A stretch of DNA of 64,000 nt from Rhodobacter sp. (GCA_030065095.1 JASJDP010000020.1:86060-150059); one strand, 5' to 3'. Numbered from the stretch's first letter, positions 38,971-48,050 are shown. Notes: generated from the letters alone by a model not told the origin. Numbers and translations are program-made.

Positions 38971-39902
38971 GACGCGGCCTCCATCAAAACGCCCACATGC
39001 GCCGCGGTGCTCGCGGCCAGCCCCCGCAGATCATACCCGCCCTCCAGTGTCGAGACCACGCGCCCCGCGCAATGGTCCGCCGCCACGTCGCAGATGCGCC
39101 GGGTCACCCAGGCGAAATCCTCGACCGTCCAGTTCAGTTGCGCCAGCGGATCGTCCTCATGGGCATCAAAGCCGGCGGAGATCAGGATCAACTGCGGTTC
39201 GAATTCCTCGACCATCGGCAGGATCACGTCGTCATAGGCCTGCATCATCTCTGCCCCGCCGGTCATCGGTTCAAGCGGCACGTTCAGCACGTTGCCATGC
39301 GCCCCGGTCTCGCGGGCATAGCCGCTGCCGGGATAAAGCGGCATCTGATGGGTCGAGCAGAACATCGCGCGCGGCTCGTCCCACAAAAGGTCCTGGGTAC
39401 CGTTGCCGTGATGTACGTCGAAGTCGATGACGGCCACGCGGTCCAGCCCGTGAAAGTCCAGTGCCCGCTTGGCAGCGATCGCGATATTGCCGAAAAGGCA
39501 AAAGCCCATTGCCCGTGCCGTCTCGGCGTGGTGCCCCGGGGGACGCATGCAGACAAAAGCGTTGCCCGCCTGCCCGCTCAAAACCGCGTCCACCCCCGCG
39601 CAGCAGCCGCCGACCGCCCGTTGCGCCGCCTCCAGCGACCCTGGCGATACATGGGTATCCGCGTCGAGCGACAGGAATCCCTCGTCCGGGATGGCGCCTT
39701 CGATGGCAGCGACATAAGCCTCTGGATGGCACCGCAGAATATCCGCGCGGTCACACAAGGGCGCTTCCTGCCGGTCGAGCGCATCGAACCGTGCCACGCC
39801 CAGTGCGGTCATGATCGCCTCATAGCGCGCAACGCGCTCGGGGTGGCCGGGCGGGGTGACATGGGCCAGGCTGGCCGGATGCGTTATCAAATCCGTGGTC
39901 AT
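38967..39902 (-). CDS. Histone deacetylase-family amidohydrolase
   Basis: 311-residue zinc enzyme of the bacterial HDAC-like / acetylpolyamine amidohydrolase class. Motifs: MRPPGHHAETARAMGF near residue 120 (tandem His), VIDFDVHHGNGTQD near 157 (zinc Asp and His), SAGFDAHEDDPLA near 240 and STLEGGYDLRGLA at the end. ATG at 39902 begins MTTDLITHPASLAH; an earlier in-frame start would run into the divergent gene promoter. First gene of the deacetylase-xseB-ispA-dxs operon. Substrate probably an acetylated small molecule. Confidence 0.9.
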   Translation of the reverse strand: MTTDLITHPASLAHVTPPGHPERVARYEAIMTALGVARFDALDRQEAPLCDRADILRCHPEAYVAAIEGAIPDEGFLSLDADTHVSPGSLEAAQRAVGGCCAGVDAVLSGQAGNAFVCMRPPGHHAETARAMGFCLFGNIAIAAKRALDFHGLDRVAVIDFDVHHGNGTQDLLWDEPRAMFCSTHQMPLYPGSGYARETGAHGNVLNVPLEPMTGGAEMMQAYDDVILPMVEEFEPQLILISAGFDAHEDDPLAQLNWTVEDFAWVTRRICDVAADHCAGRVVSTLEGGYDLRGLAASTAAHVGVLMEAAS

Positions 39903-39930
39903 GGCCCCAAGGAACCGGAATAGTATCCTC

Positions 39931-40482
39931 ATGACAAGCCGCATTCTCGCAGTGCTGCTGGCGTTGACCGCGCCGCCCGCAGCCGCTCAGCCCGTCGGTT
40001 CAATGGTTGCCTCGGACCTCAGCCGGGATGGCCGTGTCGAACGCTTCGCCCTGATCGATGGCGGCGATGGCGCCGTCGATCTGCGGATTGAGAACACCGG
40101 CTTCGGCAACGGCGTGATCTATGCCGAAGACATTGCCTGGATCGGCGGCATCGGACAGCGTCCCGAGCTTGGCATCGCGCCCAACGGCTCGGTCCGCGTG
40201 ACGTCGATGAACGACGCCATCGGGCGCAGCCGGTGGGAGTTGACACTGACGATCGCCTACCGCGACGGTTCCTACACCTTGGCGGGTGTCACCTATCGCT
40301 GGCGCGACACGATCGAACTCGCTGACAACGGGGTCTGCGACGTCAACCTATTGACCGGGAAAGGCGTGCTGCAACGCAATGGCGGGCCGATCCGATCCTT
40401 TCGCACCGCCATGTCTGCGCGCCCGGCCACCGGCTGGAATTTGGATACACCGCTGCCGCCCGAGTGCGGTATTCCGAACTGA
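39931..40482 (+). CDS. Hypothetical secreted protein
   Basis: 183 residues starting MTSRILAVLLALTAPPAAAQP, a signal peptide cleaved at AAA. The mature protein contains DLSRDGRVERFALIDGGDGAVDLRIENTG-like repeats resembling an FG-GAP/VCBS-type periplasmic domain and two Cys (near residues 134 and 179) that may pair. No family recognised with certainty. Divergent from the deacetylase with 28 bases between starts, so the promoters must overlap the coding ends. Confidence 0.65.
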   Translation: MTSRILAVLLALTAPPAAAQPVGSMVASDLSRDGRVERFALIDGGDGAVDLRIENTGFGNGVIYAEDIAWIGGIGQRPELGIAPNGSVRVTSMNDAIGRSRWELTLTIAYRDGSYTLAGVTYRWRDTIELADNGVCDVNLLTGKGVLQRNGGPIRSFRTAMSARPATGWNLDTPLPPECGIPN

Positions 40483-40566
40483 CAGCCGCCTTTCCATCTC
40501 GGGCACACAGTGCGGCACGCTCACCTTGGGGCTCCCCTTTCAGAAGATGTGACCTAGTATGGCGGC

Positions 40567-41565
40567 ATGGCACGCCGGAACCCGTATCGCCCGTTCACCC
40601 CCGATCCTGCGCAGATGACGCTTCGGCCAAGGATTTCCGGAAACGAGATCAATGGGTTAGGCGAGACAACCTCAAGACCGCCGCGTATGGTCTACTGGGC
40701 GCCGGAGCCCGGCGATATTCCCCATGGGGACATGCAGCGCTGGTTTTTCACCGTCGATCCGGGCCTTCCGGACTTCGCCGAGGCACGGGTGCGGCGGCAG
40801 GAGATCTTTGACGCCCCGCTGCCGGATGTGGCCGAGCAACCGGTGATACGGACGCCCGAGGGCTGGACGGCGGCGCTGGACCGGTTCGTCGAAGCCGGGT
40901 CCTGCGAAAAGATCGGCGTGGCCGAAATGGACCCGAACTGGGTGTTCGAGGGCCATGATATCCCCCAGTCCCGTGTGATCATTGCCGGTGTGCAGCATGA
41001 ATTTTCCGCTATTTCCCAAGCGCCTGAACCGAAGGCGGGGGCCGAGGTCATGCGGCAATACAACCGGGCCGCGCTGGTGGCGAAAGAGATCGCAGGGTGG
41101 CTTCGGATCCAGGGCTGGGACGCCGAACCGGTGACGGGACCGAGGACCGGCGCGCTGGCGCTGATCCCGCCTGCATTGGCCTCCGGGTTCGGGGAATTGG
41201 GCAAGCATGGCTCGATCATCGACCGCGACATGGGGGCGTCGTTCCGGCTGTCGGCGGTGCTGACCGACGCGCCGTTCGCCCCCACGCCACCGGCAGAGCA
41301 CGGCATCGACGGATTCTGCCGCAGCTGCCGGATCTGCGAGGACGCCTGCCCGCCCGAGGCCTTGTTTTCGCAGAAGAAAACCGTGCGCGGGGTTGAGAAG
41401 TGGTATGTGGATTTCGACCGCTGTCTGCCGTTCTTCAACCAGACACAAGGCTGTGCAATCTGCATCGCCGTCTGCCCGTGGTCACGGCCCGGGGTGGGGC
41501 CGAACCTGGCGGCGAAACTCGCGCGCCGGGCCGCGCGGTTGGAGGCCGACGGGTCGGATGAGTAA
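40567..41565 (+). CDS. RdhA/QueG-like double [4Fe-4S] protein
   Basis: 332 residues. The C-terminal 2x[4Fe-4S] module is CRSCRICEDACPPEAL and CAICIAVCPWSRPG, with a Trp-Tyr-rich linker between. Upstream, GKHGSIIDRDMGASFRLSAV then LTD is the cobalamin-fold signature of reductive dehalogenases and epoxyqueuosine reductases, and VIIAGVQHEFSAISQ fits the same domain. There is no Tat signal, so it is cytosolic, and the length is shorter than respiratory RdhA. A corrinoid-dependent reductase is inferred; the substrate is unknown. Single gene behind a short spacer. Confidence 0.72.
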   Translation: MARRNPYRPFTPDPAQMTLRPRISGNEINGLGETTSRPPRMVYWAPEPGDIPHGDMQRWFFTVDPGLPDFAEARVRRQEIFDAPLPDVAEQPVIRTPEGWTAALDRFVEAGSCEKIGVAEMDPNWVFEGHDIPQSRVIIAGVQHEFSAISQAPEPKAGAEVMRQYNRAALVAKEIAGWLRIQGWDAEPVTGPRTGALALIPPALASGFGELGKHGSIIDRDMGASFRLSAVLTDAPFAPTPPAEHGIDGFCRSCRICEDACPPEALFSQKKTVRGVEKWYVDFDRCLPFFNQTQGCAICIAVCPWSRPGVGPNLAAKLARRAARLEADGSDE

Positions 41566-41902
41566 ACGAGACGTCAACGCGTCGGAACGCAATTGCCACG
41601 AATCAGGGATTAACTCCCTTGTTTTTCGGGGAAATGCGCAATCGGAGCTCCATTTGAATTGCGTCGGACCCCGATGGACCATGAGGCGTGGTTAACAGAC
41701 TGAACGCCGGCGAGGTTTTGCCCACCGAACCGGCTTTCGGAGGCGTGCCTATCGCGGTCTATCGGGGCAGGCTGGATTTTCGATGCGGTTCGGCGTGGTT
41801 CCCGGCATGTGTTCGTGCCGCGCGCCTGGAGTGGAATGCGGTTTGTCGGATCCGTGTTTGCCGGTTCTGTCCTGGAGGGGACATTGCCTGCTAAGAACGA
41901 AG
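41566..41902. other. Intergenic region before repeat copy 2
   Basis: No gene is supported. The stretch after the RdhA-like stop is moderately AT-rich, with no terminator hairpin that I can see. The last 30 bases (GACATTG...AACGAAGCCGCG) resemble the flank of repeat copy 1, so the repeated unit may extend further left than its terminal arms. Confidence 0.35.
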
Positions 41903-42068
41903 CCGCGTGATCGCCGACCCGCGGGGAGGCGACCCGAATCTGTGAACAGCTCGATTTATCCCGGCAAAGTCCGAACGACCTCAATCCGGTACGCACTACC
42001 AGCAAATCGCCTCCCCTCCGGGGCGGGTCGGCGATGGCGCGGCGGCCTGCGGCCTTGATTCCGCGCCA
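41903..42068. repeat. MITE-like inverted-repeat element, copy 2
   Basis: Arms at 41903-41932 and 42007-42042 enclose a loop of about 75 bases, total 140 bases, identical in length to copy 1 (5320-5459). Interior shares GCTCGATTTATCCCGGCAAA and GTCCGAACGACCTC with copy 1; right-hand homology continues through TTGATTCCGCGCC to 42068. The arms carry the same six-base asymmetry as copy 1. It lies just 136 bases past the stop of the shortened dnaE2. Confidence 0.7.
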
Positions 42069-42204
42069 ACGACCAGTCACGAACGCTCCCTCCTGGCCAA
42101 GACCCGGCCTTGCGATTCATTCACAATGCATCGCGGTCCAGGCGCGAAGCGCTCTGAGATGTTTGGTTGCACCCCGCGCAGCGGCAAGTGACCGGACCCG
42201 CGGA

Positions 42205-45200
42205 TCAGGAAAAGAACCGCACGTTGCGGGGATGGGTGCGGGTGGACTGGGTCTGGATCAGCCCCGCGCGGAGGGTCGCTTGGGGCGCCTCTGCCGGGGT
42301 GGCAGGCGTGACGTCCTTCATCGGCGCGGTCCCCGGGGTCAATTTGTGCCGCAAAAGCGCCAGCGGATGCGCCCGCAGCGTCAGCCGCATCGCCACGTAG
42401 TCCTCGACCACCTGTTCGCCCAGCGTCATCTCGGGCAGGGTCACGGGCGGCTCTACGATGCCTTCACCGTCGAGATCGCCCGCAAAGAGCGGCAGTTCAT
42501 CGCCCTGGACCAGCGCCTTGGCGGCCCAGAGCGCCTCGCGCCGGGTCAGGCCGATCCCGGCGAAGGCGTCGGCCTCGGCCAAAACCCGCAGAAGCTTGGC
42601 CGGGGTCCCCGCCCGCCGCCGGATATCCTCGACCGTGCGATAGCCGTTGCCGCGCGCGGCGGTGATCCAGCGCGCCTCTTCCTCGGCCATGGCCTTGATC
42701 TGGCGGAAGCCGAGGCGTAGCGCGAGGCCGCCATGGCCGTCGGGTTCCATCACGTTGTCCCAATAGCTTTCGTTGATGTCGACGGGCAGGACCGTCACCC
42801 CATGCTCGCGCGCATCGCGGACGATCTGGGCGGGAGCGTAAAAACCCATCGGCTGGGAATTCAGCAGCGCGCAGGCGAAGATGCCGGGGTGGTGGCATTT
42901 CAGCCAGGCCGAGGCATAGACCAGCAGCGCGAAGCTGGCGGCGTGGCTTTCGGGGAAGCCGTAGCTGCCGAAGCCCTCGATCTGGGAAAAACAGCGTTCG
43001 GCGAAATCGTCGTCATAGCCGTTGGCGCGCATGCCGTTCAGGAACCGGGCGCGGAAGTCGCTGACATTGCCGTGCTTCTTGAAGGTGGCGAGCGAGCGGC
43101 GCAGACGGTCGGCCTCTTCGGCGGTAAAGCCCGCGCCGATAATCGCGATCTGCATCGCCTGTTCCTGAAAGAGCGGCACGCCGAGCGTCTTGCCCAGCAC
43201 CTCGCCCAGCGCGTCCGAGGGGAAGGTGACCTGTTCCTCGCCGTTGCGCCGCCGCAGATAGGGATGCACCATGTCGCCCTGGATCGGCCCCGGGCGGATG
43301 ATCGCCACCTCGATGACCAGATCGTAAAAGCTGCGCGGGCGCATGCGCGGCAGAAAGTTCATCTGGGCGCGGCTTTCGACCTGGAAGACGCCGAGCGCGT
43401 CGGCCTTGCAGAGCATGTCGTAGACGGCCGGGTCCTCGGGCGGCAGGGTGGCAAGGGTATAGCCGGTCTGGTGGTGTTGCCGGATCAGGTCGAAGGCCTT
43501 GCGGATACAGGTCAGCATCCCCAGCGCCAGCACATCGACCTTGAGGATGCCGAGCGCGTCGATGTCGTCCTTGTCCCAGGGGATGACGGTGCGGTCCTCC
43601 ATGGTGGCGTTCTCGACGGGGACCAGTTCATCAAGCCGCCCCTCGGTCATGATGAAACCGCCGACATGCTGGCTCAGGTGGCGGGGGAAGCCGATGATTT
43701 CGTAGATCAGCGCCATGGTCTGCTGCAGGCGGCGGTCGGAGGGGTCGAGGCCGATCTCGCGTATCCGGTGGTCCTCCAACCCCTGGGCGGAGAAGAACCC
43801 CCAGAGCTGCGACGAGAGCGCCGAGATCGTGTCGTCCGTCAGCCCCATGGCGCGGCCGACCTCGCGGATCGCGCGCTTGCCGCGATAGTGGATGACGGTG
43901 GCGCAGAGGCCTGCGCGGTGGCGGCCATAGCGTTCGTAGATGTGCTGGATCACCTCCTCGCGGCGCTCATGCTCGAAATCGACGTCGATATCGGGGGGTT
44001 CGTCGCGTGCCTCGCTGACGAAACGTTCGAAGACCATGGTGCCGATTTCGGGCGAGACGCTGGTGATGCCGAGGCAGAAACAGATCACCGAATTGGCCGC
44101 GCTGCCGCGACCCTGGCAGAGGATGCCGCGGCTGCGGGCGAAGGCGACGACGTCGCGGACGGTCAGAAAGTAGGGTTCGTATTTCAATCTGGCGACAAGC
44201 TGCAGCTCGTGCGCCAGCATCCGTTTGACGCTATCGGGCGCACCGGCGGGGTAGCGCCAGCGCAGACCTTCATGGGCGAGCCGCTGCAGCCGGTCCGCCG
44301 GGGATTCGCCCTCGGCGATTTCATGGGGATATTCGTATCGCAGCTCGCTCAGGTCGAACCGGCAGCGGGCGGCGATGTCCGCGGTACGGGTAACGGCGTC
44401 TTCGAACCCGGCGAAGATACGCCGCATCTCGGCCTCCGATCGCAGGCGCTGCTCGGCATTGGCGAGGGCTGCGCGACCCAGCCTGTCGACGCGGCATCCG
44501 GTGCGGATGGCGGTGAGGATGTCGGTGAGCTTGCGCCGGGCGGCGGTATGCATGATCGGGGCGGCGGATGCCACGGCGGGGAGGCCGAGCCGCTCCGCGA
44601 GCGCGGCGAAAGCGGCGAAGCGGGTCTGGTCCCGGCCGTCGTATTTCGGTGCCATCAGCAGGCTCACCTGCCCGGGAAAGCGGCGCGTCAGCCGTTGCGC
44701 CGCTTGCGACCACGCGCACGCGCCGGGCTTCCCCGCCTGTACCGTTTGCAGCGGGTGGACCAGCAGCTCCTGGCCGGCACCCCATGCGAGAAGATCGTCC
44801 AGGGTCAGATGGCAGTCGCCTTTCCCGGCCCGAAGCCGGCCCGCCGAGATCAGCCGGCAGAGCCGGCCCCAGGCGGCGCGGTCGCGGGGCAGGACGGTGA
44901 CCGTGAAACCGTCCTGCAGCACGATCCGGGCGGCGGGGATCAGGCGGGGAACGGTATAGATCGGCGCCGAGGGCGGTTTCGGGATATGGGCCGGGCGGGG
45001 CGGACCGATGGGATCGGCGTCGGCCGCGCGGCGCAGCCGCACGGCGCGGGCGATTTCCCTCATCTCGGTATGCGCACGCACGATGCCTGCGACCGAGTTC
45101 TCGTCGGCGATGGCGATGCCTTCGATGCCCAGGGCCGCGGCACGGCGGATGTATTCCTCGGGGTGGGCGCCGCCCGTCAGGAAGGTAAAGTTCGAGGTGA

Positions 45201-45222
45201 TGTCAAGTTCGGCAAAGGCCAT
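42205..45222 (-). CDS. dnaE2: Error-prone DNA polymerase DnaE2, C-terminally shortened
   Basis: Translesion C-family polymerase. 1005 residues against a usual 1080 or so. PHP domain at the start (LDITSNFTFLTGGAHPEEYI), polymerase core with GRGSAANSVICFCLGITSVS and DEPPDIDVDFEHERREEVI (catalytic acidic residues), VDVLALGMLTCIRKAF, and the fingers with SQIEGFGSYGFPESHAASFA, then the helix-hairpin-helix region. After LRAHPLALLRHKLTPG only about 45 residues remain, ending HPRNVRFFS; the OB-fold normally found there (with its RQRPGTAKG-type segment) is missing. imuA and imuB, its usual partners, are not adjacent. A LexA-type box precedes the gene. Confidence 0.9.
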   Translation of the reverse strand: MAFAELDITSNFTFLTGGAHPEEYIRRAAALGIEGIAIADENSVAGIVRAHTEMREIARAVRLRRAADADPIGPPRPAHIPKPPSAPIYTVPRLIPAARIVLQDGFTVTVLPRDRAAWGRLCRLISAGRLRAGKGDCHLTLDDLLAWGAGQELLVHPLQTVQAGKPGACAWSQAAQRLTRRFPGQVSLLMAPKYDGRDQTRFAAFAALAERLGLPAVASAAPIMHTAARRKLTDILTAIRTGCRVDRLGRAALANAEQRLRSEAEMRRIFAGFEDAVTRTADIAARCRFDLSELRYEYPHEIAEGESPADRLQRLAHEGLRWRYPAGAPDSVKRMLAHELQLVARLKYEPYFLTVRDVVAFARSRGILCQGRGSAANSVICFCLGITSVSPEIGTMVFERFVSEARDEPPDIDVDFEHERREEVIQHIYERYGRHRAGLCATVIHYRGKRAIREVGRAMGLTDDTISALSSQLWGFFSAQGLEDHRIREIGLDPSDRRLQQTMALIYEIIGFPRHLSQHVGGFIMTEGRLDELVPVENATMEDRTVIPWDKDDIDALGILKVDVLALGMLTCIRKAFDLIRQHHQTGYTLATLPPEDPAVYDMLCKADALGVFQVESRAQMNFLPRMRPRSFYDLVIEVAIIRPGPIQGDMVHPYLRRRNGEEQVTFPSDALGEVLGKTLGVPLFQEQAMQIAIIGAGFTAEEADRLRRSLATFKKHGNVSDFRARFLNGMRANGYDDDFAERCFSQIEGFGSYGFPESHAASFALLVYASAWLKCHHPGIFACALLNSQPMGFYAPAQIVRDAREHGVTVLPVDINESYWDNVMEPDGHGGLALRLGFRQIKAMAEEEARWITAARGNGYRTVEDIRRRAGTPAKLLRVLAEADAFAGIGLTRREALWAAKALVQGDELPLFAGDLDGEGIVEPPVTLPEMTLGEQVVEDYVAMRLTLRAHPLALLRHKLTPGTAPMKDVTPATPAEAPQATLRAGLIQTQSTRTHPRNVRFFS

Positions 45223-45236
45223 GGCCAGATGAGTAT

Positions 45237-45251
45237 ATTCACGTTTTGTTC
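45237..45251. promoter_or_regulatory. LexA-type SOS box upstream of dnaE2
   Basis: On the dnaE2 strand the sequence reads GAAC-AAAACGT-GAAT, one base off the alphaproteobacterial LexA consensus GAAC-N7-GAAC (GTTC-N7-GTTC). It ends 14 bases before the dnaE2 ATG, so a bound repressor would block transcription. SOS control of dnaE2 is established in the family; here it is inferred from this match. Confidence 0.6.
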
Positions 45252-45314
45252 CTTTGTGGAGTCCTGCCGCCGCGGTGTGCCCGGTGTGGCGGCCCCGGCG
45301 CCCGGAGCAATGAC

Positions 45315-45565
45315 GGGATATGCGTATTTCTTACGAGAAGAAGGAGGCGGGCAGCGCATCGTCCGCTGACGGCACCGAACGGCGCGAGAGTCCACCCTGC
45401 CATCCGGCGAGGCGTTCCGTCGAACGCCCGGAGGCGGGACGGCAGGGCTTCTCCTCGTGCGGTCATCGGCTCGCCAGCCTGTACCGCGGCGCCAATCAAA
45501 CGGCATCAACCTTAACGCAAGATTACCGCGTGCGGTCTTCTTCTCGTTCAAAATACGCATATCCC
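45315..45565. repeat. 251-bp region bounded by 30-base inverted repeats
   Basis: Left arm at 45315-45344 begins GGGATATGCGTATTTCTTAC and goes on GAGAAGAAGG; right arm at 45536-45565 is its reverse complement with 26 of 30 positions matching. The interior has no supported gene. It lies immediately upstream of dnaE2. No clear target duplication is seen. It may be a small mobile element or a pair of dispersed intergenic repeats. Confidence 0.55.
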
Positions 45566-45781
45566 ACGGCGGAGACTGGTGCCGGCCTTCGAAGTCAAGC
45601 GCGACCGTGCTGCCGGCCCGCGGGGCCGAGCGCAGCGAGGCCCCGCCCCGGCGCGGTGCGCGCAAGCGCGCCGCAAAACCTCCGCTCTCATGGACGGCCT
45701 GCCTTCAGGTCCCGCCCTCGACACAGCGCCCCCGCACACAATCGCGCAGCCGGAGCCGTTCGGCGGGGGACGGGTACTCGA
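45566..45781. other. GC-rich intergenic stretch
   Basis: No gene supported. It contains a hairpin CGGGGCC-N11-GGCCCCG at 45621-45645 and further GC-rich symmetric sequence. Long open frames exist here in several frames but none has a recognisable start context or family pattern. Confidence 0.35.
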
Positions 45782-46128
45782 TCATCGGATCGATGCAGGG
45801 CCAAGCGTCAGCTCCCAACGCCCGCCCGCCTCGGTCAAACGCGACATGACCGGCCTGCCGTAGGGAAGATCGGCGCAGGACGCATCGATGCAGGTCACAT
45901 TGACCGTCACCTCCGTCTGCATCCGGTGGGTGAAGCCGGCCGCGTCAAGGCCCTGCCCGCAAACCGCGCCTGCCGCATGTCGAGCGCCACGACGCCGACC
46001 AGGTCCACCGGCCCGCGCGGCCGTGAGAGCCGGCCGTAAACCGGCAGCATGCGGTCGTCGCTTTCGGTGGCGAGGTAGCACAGCGAGTCCGGCGTTTCGA
46101 CGACGCGTTCCAGCGCCTGCGGGCTATG
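45782..46128 (-). pseudogene. Frameshifted, 5'-truncated hypothetical gene
   Basis: Two adjacent frames read as one protein. The upstream frame gives ALERVVETPDSLCYLATESD, then LPVYGRLSRPRGPVDLVGVV and ALDMRQARFA; the sequence then continues in another frame as GQGLDAAGFTHRMQTEVTVN, TCIDASCADLPYGRPVMSRL and ends LTLGPASIR at a TGA. Loss of a single G within 45951-45960 explains the switch. There is an in-frame stop just upstream (46131-46129) and no start codon, so the 5' part is also gone. Could be a sequencing error plus truncation, but decay is more likely. Family not identified. Confidence 0.5.
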
Positions 46129-46167
46129 CTATGGCCCGTATCGGCGCCGCGACCTGCGAAAGCGCCC

Positions 46168-46653
46168 TCACGCCAGCCGGTCCGCGAAGGTGTCCATCAC
46201 CTGAGCATAGACCGCGCGCTTGAACGGAATGATGCGGTCGACGAGATCCCGCGGATCGAGCCAGGCCCAGCGCGAGAATTCCGGGTGTTCGGTCTCGATC
46301 ACGATCTGGTCGTCGCGGCCCAGAAACCGCATCAGGTACCAGCGTTGTTTCTGTCCACGGAACCGGCCCTTCCAGACCTTTGGCACCAGATCGTGCGGCA
46401 GGTCGTAGAAAACCCAGTCCGGCGTCTCGGCCTCGACCGTCACAAGGTCGCCGGTCACGCCGGTTTCCTCCCAAAGCTCGCGCAGGGCGGCCTCTTGCGG
46501 GGTTTCGCCGGCATCGATCCCGCCCTGCGGCATCTGCCAGGCGTCCACCTGGGCGTCGATCCTCTGCCCGGCAAAGACCTTGCCGTCGGCATTCACCAGA
46601 ACGACGCCGACGCAGGGTCGGTAGGGCAGTAAGGCTATCTCGGCGGGGGTCAT
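46168..46653 (-). CDS. rppH: RNA pyrophosphohydrolase RppH
   Basis: Nudix hydrolase that removes pyrophosphate from the 5' end of mRNA and so starts decay. 161 residues, standard length. Nudix box [17 protein letters not shown] then WEETGV at residues 44-66; also [20 protein letters not shown] at the start, [16 protein letters not shown] and [20 protein letters not shown], which are RppH-specific. ATG at 46653 chosen; the frame upstream overlaps ctpA. It follows ctpA by 43 bases on the same strand. Confidence 0.94.
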   Translation of the reverse strand: MTPAEIALLPYRPCVGVVLVNADGKVFAGQRIDAQVDAWQMPQGGIDAGETPQEAALRELWEETGVTGDLVTVEAETPDWVFYDLPHDLVPKVWKGRFRGQKQRWYLMRFLGRDDQIVIETEHPEFSRWAWLDPRDLVDRIIPFKRAVYAQVMDTFADRLA

Positions 46654-46696
46654 CGGCTGGATATGAAGGGGGCGGCACGGCCGCCCCCCCTGGATC

Positions 46697-48037
46697 CTAG
46701 TTCTGGTCAGGCCCCAGCGCCGAGAGGCCCTTGAGGATGTCGATGGCATAGGCCAGCTGATAGTCATCCTCGCGCAGCTGCGCCGCCGCCTCGGCGGCTG
46801 CGCGGTCGGCTTCGATCTGACGGCGCTCGTCCTCGGTCAGCGAATCGTTGTCCAGCGATCCGCGCAGGTCCGCCTCGGACCGGGTGGGGCGGTTCGCCGC
46901 GTCCTCCTCGGTCTCAGTTTCCGGCGTGCGCGGCGGCTGTTCGACGATGATGTCGGGCGAGACGCCCAGCGCCTGGATCGAGCGGCCCGACGGCGTGTAG
47001 TACCGCGCCGTGGTCAGCCGCATGGCGCCATCACCCCGAAGCGGCATGACGGTCTGGACCGATCCCTTGCCGAAGCTCTTGGTACCGACGACGATGGCGC
47101 GGCGGTGGTCCTGCAGCGCGCCGGCGACGATTTCAGAGGCCGAGGCCGAGCCGCCGTTGATCAGCACCACCAGCGGCTTGCCTTCGGCCAGATCGCCGAC
47201 CTGGGCGTTGTAGCGTTCGCCATCCTGCGGGTCGCGGCCACGGGTCGACACGATTTCGCCCGCGTCGAGGAACGCGTCCGAAACCTTGATCGCCTGTGTC
47301 AGCAGCCCGCCGGGATTGTTGCGCAGATCCAGAACGAAGCCGTTGACCTTTTCCATGCCGCCGACCTCGTCGACGGCCTCCTGCAGGCCGCTGGCCAGGT
47401 TGGGATAGGTCTGGTCGTTGAAGGTGGTCACACGCAGCACCACGGTTTCGCCCTGGGTGCGGGTGCGTACGGCGGTCAGCTTGATCGTGTCGCGGATGAT
47501 CGACACATCAAAGGGTTCGTCCCGGCCCTCGCGGACGACGGTGATAATGATCTCGCTGCCCACCGGACCGCGCATCAGTTCGACCGCCTGGTCCAGCGTC
47601 AGGCCAAGTACCGATTCTCCGTCCACATGTGTGATGAAATCGCCCGCTTCGATACCGGCGGCGTCCGCAGGCGTATCGTCGATCGGCGAGACCACCTTGA
47701 CGAAACCTTCTTCCTGGGTGACCTCAATCCCCAGCCCGCCGAATTCACCGCGTGTCTGCACCCGCATGTCGCTGGCGTCCTTCGGGCTGAGATAGCTGGA
47801 ATGCGGGTCCAGCGAGGTCAGCATGCCGTTGATGGCGGCCTCGATCAGCTCGGCCTCGTCGACGTCTTCGACATATTGCGCGCGGATGCGTTCGAAGATG
47901 TCGCCGAACAGGTCCAGCTGTTCGTAGACCGAGGTCTTGCGCTCGCCCTCCTGTGCCAGAAGCGGCCCGGCGATTTGCGTCGTTGCGATCGCCCCCACCA
48001 GGGTTCCAGCCACCGCGGCCATCAAGAATTTCTTCAT
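46697..48037 (-). CDS. ctpA: S41 carboxyl-terminal processing peptidase
   Basis: Periplasmic serine protease with a PDZ domain. 446 residues: signal/anchor at [20 protein letters not shown], the S41 N-terminal region ([20 protein letters not shown]), PDZ with [20 protein letters not shown] at about 100-120, and the catalytic Ser in [16 protein letters not shown] and Lys in [12 protein letters not shown] near residues 330-350. The last 80 residues are acidic and Glu-rich. It follows the EnvC-like gene by 13 bases, and the gpmI-envC-ctpA order is a common alphaproteobacterial set. Confidence 0.94.
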   Translation of the reverse strand: MKKFLMAAVAGTLVGAIATTQIAGPLLAQEGERKTSVYEQLDLFGDIFERIRAQYVEDVDEAELIEAAINGMLTSLDPHSSYLSPKDASDMRVQTRGEFGGLGIEVTQEEGFVKVVSPIDDTPADAAGIEAGDFITHVDGESVLGLTLDQAVELMRGPVGSEIIITVVREGRDEPFDVSIIRDTIKLTAVRTRTQGETVVLRVTTFNDQTYPNLASGLQEAVDEVGGMEKVNGFVLDLRNNPGGLLTQAIKVSDAFLDAGEIVSTRGRDPQDGERYNAQVGDLAEGKPLVVLINGGSASASEIVAGALQDHRRAIVVGTKSFGKGSVQTVMPLRGDGAMRLTTARYYTPSGRSIQALGVSPDIIVEQPPRTPETETEEDAANRPTRSEADLRGSLDNDSLTEDERRQIEADRAAAEAAAQLREDDYQLAYAIDILKGLSALGPDQN

Positions 48038-48050
48038 CGCGTCCTCTTTG

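Noticed and set aside
42733..45369. 878-codon open frame on the plus strand
   Set aside because: It is the antisense shadow of dnaE2; composition is His/Asp/Gly-rich as expected from reading high-GC coding DNA backwards, and no family motif is present.
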